This document shows, piece after piece, positions 1-9,919 of a stretch of 16,089 bases of DNA. The stretch lies in the NCBI GenBank assembly GCA_004151065.3, contig NWUY0300022217.1, positions 18,146 through 34,234 of the forward strand. The letters are read 5' to 3'. Positions within the stretch are counted from its first letter, which is position 1. Each line of letters starts with the position of its first letter. The translations under genes were made by a program, and so were the position numbers. Source of the DNA: Larix sibirica. Its lineage: Eukaryota; Streptophyta; Pinopsida; Pinales; Pinaceae. The notes below the pieces were generated by a model that did no database searches, was not told the DNA's origin, and saw only the letters and a program-made list of their open reading frames with translations.

Positions 1-40
1 TGTGTCTCTTGTGTTTATGTTGTGCTTGTTGTTCTTTCAG

Positions 41-316
41 TGATCCTGTATATGCTATTGTTGTGAAATGGAATGTAATGTTGATATTTTATGTCTTAGC
101 ATATTGAATCTTAACAGGACCTTCGTGCCATCCACACTTTCAAGGAATTCTCCCCCATTTACAAAAACACTGGAGTTCCTAAACCATATATCTTTAATCT
201 GCAGGGTGGGAACAAAGAAACCAGAATTTGTTAAAAGGAAACCTTATCGAGGCTATGGATGCTTGCTAGAAACAATGGGAATTCCTGTGATATTGGGGCT
301 AAAATCTAAATATTAG
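41..316 (+). pseudogene. Exon-like coding fragments, protein not recognised
   Basis: A strong pyrimidine-rich splice acceptor ends at base 40 (TTGTTCTTTCAG). From base 42 the sequence reads DPVYAIVVKW. After a possible short interruption, bases 118-231 read DLRAIHTFKEFSPIYKNTG and on through VPKPYIFNLQGG to a TAA at 232-234. The stretch is protein-like, with mixed charged, aromatic and proline residues, but I do not recognise a family. A second acceptor-like site (TTTAATCTGCAG) ends at 204, and after it another frame stays open to the TAG at 313-315 (VGTKKPEFVKRKPYRGYG...). The gap between the first two pieces is only about 43 bases, short for a plant intron. This is therefore either the 3' end of a gene whose body lies outside the window or a decayed copy. 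Evidence is reading quality and splice-like signals only. Confidence 0.25.
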
Positions 317-764
317 TTGAATCTTCTACTCCTTATCATATTTTCATGGTTATGCCTGGTAAGGTTTATTCTCTGATATCTTGATCATTTCAGTAGTTTA
401 CAGTTTAAGTTTCAAGATCATGCGGCTAAAAATGCTTTAAAGGTTGGTCATTGTTCAAGTTCATATATTATAAGGATGGAACAGGTGAAAGTATTAACCA
501 TGATAGTGAGTCAACTACACTATAAGTATCCCAAATCATAACTTCTTGGAGATAATGAATTCTTTTGATTACAACAAAGATAACTGCTTCTTCCTAGTGA
601 ATCACCATTTGTTGTAGCCACAATAGATTCCATCATGAAAATGATGTGACCCCTTAAAATTTTTCCACTTAATTCTTTTTTAAGTTAGTTTGTGATTTTA
701 TTTACACTTTACTGAAAATTTCTATCTTAAAATTGTGAAGGGTTGATTTTCGATCCCGATGCAC
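317..764. other. AT-rich spacer with no supported feature
   Basis: No open reading frame of useful length, tRNA or clear repeat is visible on either strand. Composition is AT-rich and ordinary for plant intergenic DNA. Confidence 0.5.
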
Positions 765-1520
765 CCAAGGTCTCGACGTTTTAATCATATTTCAAGAACT
801 CGACATTGGGCTAATTTATGTTGGCATCTTTACTTGATTTCAAATCAAATTTCTGGCGTTTTTTAGCTCCAATGTTACTGAGGTTCACTTAATTAATTAT
901 GTTCTGATGTTTAACTACGGGTCGGGTATGTCGAAATTGTAATTCAGATTTAAATCTTACCATCTCGACATTTTCATTCTGAGGTTCCCAACTTTTCCAT
1001 TTTATCTAACATTGGACATCAAGGTAACATTCAGTTTTATTAAGTCATATTTTGATGTTTTCATCCCAACGTAAACGTCAGGATTTTCAGTTGAAAAATC
1101 AATTTAATGTTCTGATGTTTTAATATAAATGTTTTAGTTCATCAGACATCAGATGTCAAAATTATCATTCGAATTTTGATTCAATCCTCCTGACATTTTG
1201 TGGACCCAGAAATGTTTCCAATTCAACTTATTTTTGCTTCAGGTTTCGTATACGTCGCATTATTACATCGTATGAGTATTATCAATTTGTAAATTTTGTT
1301 TTTAATATTTTTGAACCCTTTGTTATTATTCATTCTAGTTAATATGCTACTATGGGTCCAATTTTGTGGGATTGAACATTATAGAACATATTTACGTTTT
1401 GACACCCAACAAGCAACTTCCGACAATTTGGTATGTTTACATCGAAAATTTTAATAACATAATTGGATAAGTGTTTCCTGACATTTTCCGCTCCAACATG
1501 AGTATGGAAATGTTGAATAG
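765..1520. repeat. Highly diverged short-period repeat array (TCTGACGTTTT-type motif)
   Basis: A motif close to TCTGACGTTTTNATCCCAACG recurs in mutated form. Examples are TCTCGACGTTTTAATC near 770, CTCGACATTGGG near 798, TCTGATGTTTAAC near 903, TCTCGACATTTTCATTC near 963, TTGATGTTTTCATCCCAACG near 1055, TCTGATGTTTTAAT near 1111, CCTGACATTTTGTGG near 1190 and CCTGACATTTTCCGCTCC near 1480. Spacing is irregular, about 27 to 80 bases and often close to 50. The GACGTT core varies between GACGTT, GACATT and GATGTT, as expected if CpG sites are decaying. The array has no reading frame. It could be an old minisatellite or a remnant of a repeat-rich transposon end. Confidence 0.45.
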
Positions 1521-1747
1521 GTCAAATCCTAATTAATGCTTAAAAATTATTTTTAAGTCGTCGTTTTAAACTGTATGCATTTAATCTTGATAAGAGGTTA
1601 AACTACCACTAATAATTGACACTTTGAACATTTTTTTCAAAAACTTACCTGTCCATTTCACTTGTTCACCATGTGCATAACCCTAAAATTGCATATTTAT
1701 GGCTAAGTGAAAATTTTATTTGCTAGAAGTTTTTGCAATTTATCCAG
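1521..1747. other. Spacer with no supported feature
   Basis: AT-rich sequence between the diverged repeat array and the dead gene. No reading frame or repeat is visible. Any promoter of the dead gene would lie here, but no element can be identified with confidence. Confidence 0.35.
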
Positions 1748-1839
1748 GTAACAGATTTTACTATAGTTTTCTTGTTAATTGTATTTTTGAATTCAAATTT
1801 TGCTTATGTTGATTTTTCTATTTGCATAAAAACTTACAG
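1748..1839 (+). other. Possible leader intron of the dead gene
   Basis: A donor-like site (CCAG|GTAACA, GT at 1748) and an acceptor-like site (CTTACAG, AG at 1838-1839) bracket 92 very U-rich bases, as in plant introns. The acceptor ends five bases before the ATG at 1845, so this would be a leader intron. The call rests on splice consensus and composition alone. Confidence 0.25.
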
Positions 1840-1844
1840 TCGCC

Positions 1845-4800
1845 ATGGCATGGTGAGGAAGGTCCAAAGTTGTTATTGATGAGTTCAAAAACAAAGACCC
1901 CAACTTCGGGATTTATTCTGACACGGATTATAGAAACAACGATCCTCAATGCTTAGACTAGGCATCAATCTATAGTTTGTTTGACAAAGGTGATTTCTCC
2001 CAATTGGGGTATGACGCACAAATTTTCCAGAAGATCAGAAGTTCCAATATCCATGATATTGTTGCATGCCCAATTGCGTTGCCCTACACAGACTTAGTCA
2101 AAATGATGATTTCTTTTTCGAATATTTCCTCGATCTCTTTCAGAGATTCGAACTAAATCATAATTACATTTTGTAAAGTATAAACCTTTGCTGATATATA
2201 TGCTTTGAAACCACCTCAACACTTGCTTACTCAAGTTTTGATGGCTACGTATGAAAATAAATTCAACTTGGGTGAATTAGTAAAAGGATGGTGGTTCGAT
2301 GTGGATAGTTTTCAAATCAGACCTAACAAATAGTACCCTATTCAAGACTTGAGGGAACCTATCAAGCTATTGGATTCAATGTTCTAACCGCTCCACGAAC
2401 TAGAAAATCGTTCACTGTTTAGTCTAGAGTGGGTGCCCTTGGTACATCACATCATAACTCATGGGCATGTATTCAATTAGGCTCAATTTGTTTTTGTTAA
2501 TTTAAAAGCTACCATGACATTGGTGAGGGATTCTCCATCCACCAAGAATCCCAAATTATACATGTCTACTTATCTGTTTGACATTATGCGTTCATCTTTC
2601 ACAACCTCATTGATGAAATGTCATTGGATTTTCAACACTCCCCCTGTAAACATTTATTGTGCCACCCTATGGGAGGATAGTTATAAACCTCGTATATATG
2701 ATACATGTGAGAATTTTCTCAGGCCTACATACTTTATTATCTTCAAGTTAAATTCACCCAGATTGTCAAAAGATATAAGGCAACTTGTTTCTACCATGGG
2801 AGACTGGTACTATGGAGAGATTTTCACTTACATTAGGATTTGGGGTCACAATTCTCTACATCTGTTGCTCAAATTTGTTCTAGATAGAATTATTCTTGAG
2901 GAGGTGTCTTATCAAACGGTTGTAGAAGGAATTAATGACTGATGTACCACTTTAAAAAGGAAAACATGGCTTAGGTTTCCACTATATTTGGGACACCTTG
3001 TGATTCATAATGACCCTAATGCACACCTTATGGCTTCCATATTGCAAGAGTTAAAATTTGGCATGGGAGTTAGGAGAATGCATGATCCACTACATTTTGT
3101 GGAAAATCATTTTTCTATAGCCCAAATCAAGTCAACCTACATTCATGAGATAGAGACTGATCATTCTATTTATCAGGGGGTTTTGAGTTTTGAAGAATTG
3201 ATAAGTAAAAGAGCCCTAATTCATGAATCATAGAAAACATAGAAATCATGGTCTTAGAGTAGATAAACAGAGCCTTTGCAGCAAAAGAAGAGGAAAAGAA
3301 GGCATAGCAAGAGCCACTGAATAAATATTTGGTTGTCATTACTGCACAAACTAAAGGCCCCGCATAACAATTAGTAGAACATGGACAATAGGGTACATCA
3401 AAACCTAAGACGCCTCTTGAAACTCTTTCCAATCTTATGAAGTAGGTAGAAACCCTGAAAGGTAAGCTACCTAAAAATACTGAAACTCTTTTTGTTGTTG
3501 GTTCTAGTTCCGAGGAAATTTCTAATTTAGTGATTAAAGAAGAAAAAGTATCAGTCACTTCTACACCAAAAACTATCCCCACCAAGTCTATTATTCAAGT
3601 TATTGAATTGGATTTAGAAAAACCCGAAGAAGTATTCCAATCCACCCAAGAAGACCTAGATCCTTTATCTTTACCTACTTCCAATATTCCACCTACTTCT
3701 TTAGCCACAGATTACCAACATATTTTACCTCAATTTAATGGCCAAGTCACTAACCCAAGTAATGACCCTACTCAAACTCCTATACATACTCCCCCATATT
3801 CACCATCTATTCAAAATCAATCTTTAGCTAATATGGTTGAGCAAATATACTCACAATTCCAAAGTTAATTTCAAGATACTTTATAGAAGCCCCTGCCCTT
3901 AAACATTCTGAACCAACGGAAGTTGATAGTACCTCTTTAATAAAATATAGTATTGGTCCAACCTCTCAGTTTGAAAATATTGTTCCTATTACTCAAACCT
4001 CTCAGTCACAGTCAGAAAATTTGTCTACCCTTGCCCCTCTAATAGTCCAAGCTAATCCACAAGTCTCTGATGTTTCCTCTCAAGCCTTGTCCATTATAGC
4101 TATGTCAAAACGGGGCATTACAAAACTACCACACTATTTCCACCTTGAATAGTGTGATTGATGAAGAGAGGGCTAAGGTAGCTTCTTTGGAAGCTGAGAA
4201 ACTATCCCTTCATGCTAATTTTGCTAAGCAAATAGAAGACCTCAAGGTTCAACATTAGAGTGAATTAGATGATTTGAGGAAGCAATTGAATTCCTTGTAT
4301 AAGAAAAGAGGAGAGCATAAGAGATTGTTGCTCCAAATAAGGGAACTGTAACATAACATCCAACAACTTACTAATCAATCTACCTCCAGTTTATCTCGTA
4401 CACTTACTTTAGAAGAATTCAACGTGAAAGCTTTAGAAGTGAATAAGGAGTATAAGGACATTCAAATAAGATTCTTTTCTTAAATGAATGATGTTCAAAA
4501 TGAATTCAATATATTTGTTCATTTGTCTAATTTAGTTGAGGAGAAGAAGGAAGAAAATAAGGTTTCTAATAGAGATTTTGAACAGCTAGCCAATTGGACC
4601 ACTTTGATGAAGAATGTTCTTGAATCTTTACCTAGATTGGATCCTATGCAATCTAAAAAGGTAAATATTTCTCTTAAGTATTGGATTTTTGTTTGTGATG
4701 AAGTTTCAGGGATGGTTGAAAAAGGGAAGAAAACCTGTGGAATATTTTGCGTTGAAACTGACAGCATACTTGAAGACATGAGAATGAAAACATTTGAAGA

Positions 4801-5122
4801 GTTGGCCGATGTGAGGCCTTGTAAGCTCAAGTGAAATGAGGTTGACCGAATTAGAGATGATTCAATGGTACAAAAAAACACACTTAGCCAACTCGATTTC
4901 CCAACTATGAAAGTGTTTATTTCTCATCCAATTGCCATGAAATCACATCTTACTGATTCCGTTCAAAGTTGGGGTAAAGTTAGGAAAAATGATATTCATT
5001 CTCTCATCTGTAAGGAAGAACTACATCTAAATGATGCAATTTATGAAGACATTACTCATGTAATGGAGGTGCATGACAAGTGGAAAGGATATGTGTCAAA
5101 TCCTAGTCAATCTAGTAGTTAG
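1845..5122 (+). pseudogene. Long decayed gene, about 1,090 codons, unknown family
   Basis: One ancestral protein can be followed through three main frame segments. Bases 1845 to about 3230 are in one frame (SIYSLFDKGDFSQLGYDAQ near 1965, then MATYENKFNLGELVKGWWF, DSPSTKNPKLYMSTYLFDI, LVSTMGDWYYGEIFTYIRI). About 3230-3868 continues in a second frame (INRAFAAKEEEKKA), followed by a Pro/Thr/Ser/Gln-rich stretch. About 3890-4120 is in a third frame (EPTEVDSTSLIKYSIGPTS), and about 4130-5122 returns to the second with coiled-coil character (VIDEERAKVASLEAEKLSL, SELDDLRKQLNSLYKKRGE) and a final TAG at 5120-5122. Stops interrupt the reading at 1854, 1959, 2331, 2385, 2478, 2940, 3260, 3305, 3365, 3389, 3443, 3866, 4256, 4349, 4481 and 4832. 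A local frame excursion spans about 2100-2180, where the +1 frame reads DDFFFEYFLDLFQRFELNH. I see no reverse transcriptase, integrase, transposase DDE, zinc knuckle or kinase motif. It may be a plant-specific gene family or an accessory gene of a transposon; the family is unknown. The start at 1845 sits in a good context (GCCATGGC). Confidence 0.7.
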
Positions 5123-6480
5123 ATCTCTCTAGGTTCTAGGAGGTCTGTTACTTATTTTTTGGATCTACGTTATCCACTTGTATCTATTTATTTGTAATCT
5201 TTGTAATGGAATGGGTCCTAGAATATGGATCGAATCGCTGGAGAAATGATTTTACACTAGACTTTGTTGAAAAACCTGTAATCTCTTTTGAGGAACTCTT
5301 TGATGTTTTCTGGAGTAAATTAATAGAACTTGGAGGTTATTCTGCAATCTGGTTTGCTTGATGAGTAAGATTTGAATGTTTTTAATGTTTTATTTATTAT
5401 GCTTTTGATCCTATTCTGAGTCAATTTTCTTGAAATATTTTTCTAGAATATAAATAATTTCTTGATTTGCATTACAGGTGCTATAATCTGATTTTGAGAT
5501 TTTTCATTAATCCTAGTACTGATTTAGTATCATTGTGTCATGAATAGGGTTTCTTTGGATATTCCCATTGTGCCTTGCTTATGTCCTGGTTTATTTTCCT
5601 TTAATTATAGATAGTACATGATTTGTTAATCTTGTTTTTCCATAAGCATTTATTGACAATTTTGTGATTTATTTCATAAAATCAATATCATAGTTTTTTG
5701 TAAGGAAACTTTTTTTCAAATGATTAATGCATGTTTATTAATATCTTATTAAGCTTACATAATTTCAGATCAATAATGTGTTTTGATTTAATCTCTAGTT
5801 TATCTTTGATTTAATTATAACACAATTAATTTTAAAGTAAACTCTTTAGGTTATTTCCTTTTAGTTTTTCACTAACTCCTTCCTCTGTTAGTTACTTATC
5901 TTTAACATGTTTTCCTATTAATCTTTTTAAGGTTAGATTAGTTTTAGGTCTGTACTTGTATCCTTAATTAGAATTGCATATTAGGTTTTAGTTAAAAGTA
6001 TTCAAAAGTCTCCTCTTTGAGGAGCAACCCAATTATTGGCAATGGGGCCAGCATAATCCCGTCAAAGGTAGCTACACCAAACGACTGGGGACCTAGAAAA
6101 TCCTTGGATTGGGTTGTCTCTCCCATGTTGATGAGAAGGTTAGTTTTTCCCCTCAATGAGACCCCTCTTCCTCTTCACTATACCAAGGCGCTCATTTCTG
6201 TACCACTTGTTTGTGATAATATTAAAAAAAAACATTATTTGATTCATTATGCATTGTATTGGCACTCTTTATGTGTGACATGATTGAAGAATGATGAGAT
6301 CTTGTTAGTTTAGTTTAGTTTATTTTGTTGTTTTTTGTTTCCCTCATTCTGAATCTATACCAAAGTTACACAACCCTTTGGTATGTGCCTTTTGCACATG
6401 TATGTGATTATTCACTGCATACAATGAGGATTTAGTTGCATTGAAATATAGGGTGGCATGAGGAAATGCAACATATTCAG
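5123..6480. other. AT-rich region, 3'-UTR-like at its start, no supported gene
   Basis: The first 250 bases after the dead gene carry TTGTAATCTTTGTAATGG near 5191, which resembles plant poly(A)-region elements and could be its former 3' UTR. About 5350-6000 is very AT-rich with no repeat I can define. A GC-richer patch at 6017-6210 is open in two overlapping frames for 25 to 90 codons, but neither reading resembles a protein I know and neither has a convincing start, so I do not call a gene. It could be the non-coding part of a retroelement. Confidence 0.35.
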
Positions 6481-8879
6481 TTGGGGGAGATGTTGAGCCG
6501 CAAAATTACCATCTTTTCACATCCTTTCCCCCTTATTTTTAATCATTTTCACTTACTCGTAACCTTGTTTTATTCCATTTTAATGCTTATACACTGGGTT
6601 AGGCTCAAGGATTTTTCCTTGGCATTTGTTTCGGTATTTTATGTGAATTTATGATTAAGTATTAGAAAAAAAACATATTCTCACTTATCTTTCAAAACTG
6701 GGCTAGTTTGCTAGTGATTATAGGAACAAGTAGTTTTGGTAACTTTGTAGTTTTTTCCTCTTTCTCCAAATCCACATGGTAAAATTCAAATTTCCTATTC
6801 AACAATTAAAGATTTGCTATGGATTTGGGTGAATTATCTTGGATATGGAAGAATCTTGGATCTCTTGATAAGATTTATTAGCAAATATCTTGGGGATAAT
6901 TTTTAGTTATTGATTTTTAGCAAGATGTTGTAACCACATGAGAAATTTGTGGATCTGAATTTAATATTTGATATTTTAGTTTCAAAGAAAGTTAATTTAT
7001 AAAAGAGAGTGCCTTCTCCATTCTATAGGGGAGAATTGTGTGATTAAAATAGTGTAGTTTGATTGTATATTAGTATCACTACTTTGTTCTTAGAGAAAGG
7101 GCCCACTCTAGAATAATAGAGCATTGTTTAATATAAGTTGTCTTTTATTTCCATTTATTTATTTTCTGCAAGCGTGGTTTAATTCAAATTTTTTAATTAT
7201 GTGAGTGTGCTTCTCTTCCGCAATGATTATTTTCAATTCATAGATTATTTTTCCTTTACCAATGCTTGCCAACAATAAGAGCCTATGATTCATGGAAATA
7301 AGAACTACCTAAATCACACAAAGGGATAACGTGGTGACAATAGGGTCCTAGTAGCAAGATAGGTGCTAAAATGCATGATCAATTGCCAAAAGTGTCTGAA
7401 TTAGCTTTTGAATTGTGATGAGTGATGCTATTTCCTTTTCTTAGAAGCATATTAGATAAGCTAATGCAATAAATGAAATTGTAATCCTGCATATATAATG
7501 CATGACATCTCAAGAGTTTACAAAATCCAAATTGATAATTAAGTGTAGTAGGATTTGCACACAAATTGACTGATAATGGCCATTTAATGGCATTGTTCGA
7601 TCTAAATTCCAATTATTACAGGTGTCTTTTGATTATTTGTTCTTCTATATCTGCATTAGGGAGAGTGATTACAAAAGAACCAAGGTTGTTGGCCATCTCA
7701 ATATATATAGTCACTATAGAGAACATATGGTTGTACAAATTCATTGCTAGAGTCAAGAATAGAAGTGGTTGGTAGGGGTAGTAGGTATAGTCATAATTGA
7801 AATTTGGTCAAGCTATAGATCCTTATAATAAGCATCATTTGCTAACATGTACTCAAATGTCTCCATAACATGGGACCTACTAACAATGCATGCATTAGTT
7901 TTTTGTTTGAAACTATGGCATGTGACAACCAAAATGTCCAAGTCCTAGGCATGGTGGGGAAGGTATTTGATGAGTGTAGTGATGTCTTATAGGAAAAATA
8001 TTATATGTTCACTATATTTTTATTTTAGAATGACATGTGTGGGTAACATGCAATGTTGGGTTTACATGTTCTATGGTTGTTTCCTCAACGTGTGTAAGGG
8101 ATGGTATGACAATAGGTTGTTCTTCAAGATTCATGTGGTGCCATATGGAGTAGTGATTTCCATTTTTCTCTACAATGCATATATACAAGTATGAAGGCCA
8201 TTTGAATTTCACATTTGGATCTAGTATATAATTCCTTATAGATTGAGTAGGCATCCATGCATGGGATTGATAAAGCCTTGCACAAAATTTGCAATTTGCC
8301 TATGTAATGGAGTTGTAATTGCATTGATATTGTTGTGTAGGGGAATAATGGAGGACATTTTCATGATTTTGAGAAAGGGAAAATGGAAGTGCCTAGTTTT
8401 AGTCTAAAGTAGAATTGTTTGTAGAATTAGAAGTGAAAGGATGGGATTCTAGGTTGCCATGTCTTCTTTCTCTCCATTGAATGTTGATGGCTTCTTTATT
8501 TGTCTGATAGAGGAAGCTTCTGTGTGCCTTTATGCACTCTTTATCTTTTTCATAATGTGTGTGGTCACTCTTATTGTTGCATTGATGTGACGTCTGTTGC
8601 AAGGATTGCCAATGATAAATTAAACTTGGATCCACTGTAGATGTAAGTAGGGATGTTAAAGAGTATACATGTTAAAATGATGAATATGCATTCCTTATTA
8701 ATGCTAACATGGCTTAAAAATTTATTTATGATGGTATAAGGCGAGGAGCATTGAACATTCGAATCGAAGGTAGTAAAGACATTGATGGCAAGAGAAATGA
8801 CACCATAAATGCAAGGCTATATTTAATGGCATCAAAGGCAAGCATATCTAAATAAGTAAATAGGAAAAGGGAATTGCAA
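6481..8879. other. Long AT-rich region with no supported gene
   Basis: Several short open frames exist on both strands (for example 7379-7612 minus, 7967-8194 plus, 8012-8254 minus, 8399-8635 minus). They overlap each other antisense, lack recognisable motifs and have the composition of random AT-rich DNA. At 6481-6489 the purine run TTGGGGGAGA is followed by TGTTG, which resembles a retroelement polypurine tract next to an LTR start, but no second LTR copy is visible. No tRNA, rRNA or defined repeat was found. Confidence 0.4.
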
Positions 8880-8896
8880 TGTGTGTGTGTGTGTGT

Positions 8897-8959
<63 letters not shown>
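8880..8959. repeat. Back-to-back (TG)n / (AC)n microsatellite
   Basis: Bases 8880-8896 are TG repeats. After a short AAAC join, AC repeats run to 8959 with one AT interruption near 8935. Because the two halves are complementary, the array can fold back on itself. Its right flank, ATTTTTTAGGTGGT (8959-8972), is identical to the flank of the second microsatellite at 9867-9964. Apparent Cys-Val and Thr-His open frames here are translated simple repeat, not genes. Confidence 0.95.
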
Positions 8960-8963
<4 letters not shown>

Positions 8964-8972
8964 TTAGGTGGT

Positions 8973-8973
8973 N
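8973..8973. other. Undetermined base (N)
   Basis: A single N lies one base after the shared microsatellite flank, exactly where similarity between the two microsatellite-flank copies stops. The break may be real or an assembly join. Confidence 0.95.
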
Positions 8974-8975
8974 TA

Positions 8976-9045
8976 TTAATTTACATTAAAAAAATATACA
9001 AACTTTGAATACAATAATATTTAACAATGATTAACCATATTCAAT
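8976..9045 (+). repeat. Partial copy of the ACTTTGAATACAATAATATT unit
   Basis: It contains the same core as the two longer copies downstream (TTTACATTAA, then ACTTTGAATACAATAATATT, then AACAATGATTAACCATATT). It lacks the 25-base GCATGC sub-repeat. It begins just after the N and the microsatellite flank. Confidence 0.75.
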
Positions 9046-9047
9046 AT

Positions 9048-9216
9048 GTTTTTTCAGCGTTGTTAACTATTGATTTGCATTAAGAAAACATGCAACTTTG
9101 AATACAATAATATTTAATAACAATGATTAACCATATTGCATGCTTTTGCACATGGTTATATCGCATGCTTTTGCACATGGTTGGATGTGAACGTATATAA
9201 TAACAAAGTACGGATT
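9048..9216 (+). repeat. Duplicated 165-base unit, copy 1
   Basis: The unit starts with GTTTTTTCAGC, continues through ATTGATTTGCATTAA, the ACTTTGAATACAATAATATT core and AACAATGATTAACCATATT, and ends near TAACAAAGTACGGATT. It contains an internal tandem pair of GCATGCTTTTGCACATGG at 9138-9155 and 9163-9180, a 25-base period. The same order recurs at 9292-9456, offset by about 244 bases, with clear point differences, so the duplication is not recent. Confidence 0.85.
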
Positions 9217-9291
9217 ATATATATACATATACATACATGTATATTTCTCATAAATATGGATCCTTTGACCTTATAAAAACACTTGATGATT

Positions 9292-9456
9292 GTTTTTTCA
9301 GCATTATTGACCATTGATTTGCATTAAAAAATATGCAAATTTGAATGCAATAATATTTAACAATGATTAACTATATTGCATGCTTTTGCACATGGGTATA
9401 TTACATGCTTTTGCACATGGTTGGGTGAGGACGTATATAGTAACAAAGTATGGGTT
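9292..9456 (+). repeat. Duplicated 165-base unit, copy 2
   Basis: This is the second full copy of the unit at 9048-9216, with the same start (GTTTTTTCAGC), core and end (TAACAAAGTATGGGTT). The 25-base sub-repeat is also present twice (9378-9395 and 9403-9420), so it was made before the larger duplication. The spacer between the copies (9217-9291) has runs of TATATA and CATACATACATG and is not repeated. Confidence 0.85.
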
Positions 9457-9744
9457 GTTTAGGCTATCCATTTGCCTCAATGTGAAAGGATTAGAGGCTT
9501 TTATTGGAAATGGAAATTGAATATATGGTAGTTCAATAAATGTTGGTTTATAGGTGATAATTTTTTATATTAAATTTAAAATTAAAGTTTGAATTATTTA
9601 TTTTATTGGTTAGGTTTTATTTTAATGATTACTTGTTATAAAGTATTTTTATGTAAATAAATTAAATGTTTTTATAAATAAATTTTAAAAAAATAAAATA
9701 GAGAAAAATGTCTAACAATTATTTTCAAGGAGAGTTAGAAATAA
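9457..9744. other. AT-rich spacer, no supported feature
   Basis: Very AT-rich sequence, notably 9550-9710, with no coding frame or definable repeat. It may be part of whatever separates the two ends of the older SINE copy. Confidence 0.4.
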
Positions 9745-9825
9745 TCAAAACATGTTTTGAGATAGATTTGAACTTAGATAGAGAGGATGGCAACACAATC
9801 TTCTAACCACCCAATCTATATTCAT
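9745..9825 (-). mobile_element. Diverged tRNA-derived SINE head (5' part only)
   Basis: On the minus strand an A-box-like TAGATTGGGTGG (revcomp of 9807-9818) is followed, after 32 bases, by a B-box-like AGTTCAAATCT (revcomp of 9764-9774). Spacing and several intervening positions match the better preserved head at 10130-10191, and similarity continues a little way past the B box (ACATGTT...GA). These are the internal RNA polymerase III promoter boxes that tRNA-derived SINEs carry. The body and tail of this copy are not adjacent, so it is truncated or split. It is too degenerate to be a functional tRNA gene. Confidence 0.5.
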
Positions 9826-9866
9826 GTTGACAAGGTTTTATTGGAGATATAAAATTTAAGGTGATA

Positions 9867-9899
<33 letters not shown>

Positions 9900-9919
9900 T
9901 ACACACACACACACACACA

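Noticed and set aside
3166-3585. Minus-strand frame of 139 residues opposite the dead gene
   Set aside because: It is antisense to a clearly better sense reading and shows no motif; it is a shadow.
4519-4881. Minus-strand frame of 120 residues opposite the coiled-coil part of the dead gene
   Set aside because: Ser/Phe/Leu-rich antisense reading of a Lys/Glu-rich coding segment, the usual shadow pattern.
1845-5122. Reassigned genetic code (TAG and TAA read as Gln) to explain the stop-riddled long gene
   Set aside because: The segment also has frame changes and TGA stops, and the plastid L31 gene in the same window uses a normal TGA stop and no internal TAG or TAA. Decay is the simpler explanation.
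6017-6283. Plus-strand frame of 88 residues in a GC-richer patch
   Set aside because: It begins at a TTG, and an alternative frame reads equally well for its first 25 codons. No motif or homologue is recognised.
6478-6495. Retroelement polypurine tract and LTR start (TTGGGGGAGATGTTG)
   Set aside because: No matching LTR copy, primer-binding site or pol domain is visible in the window, so a short purine run is not enough.
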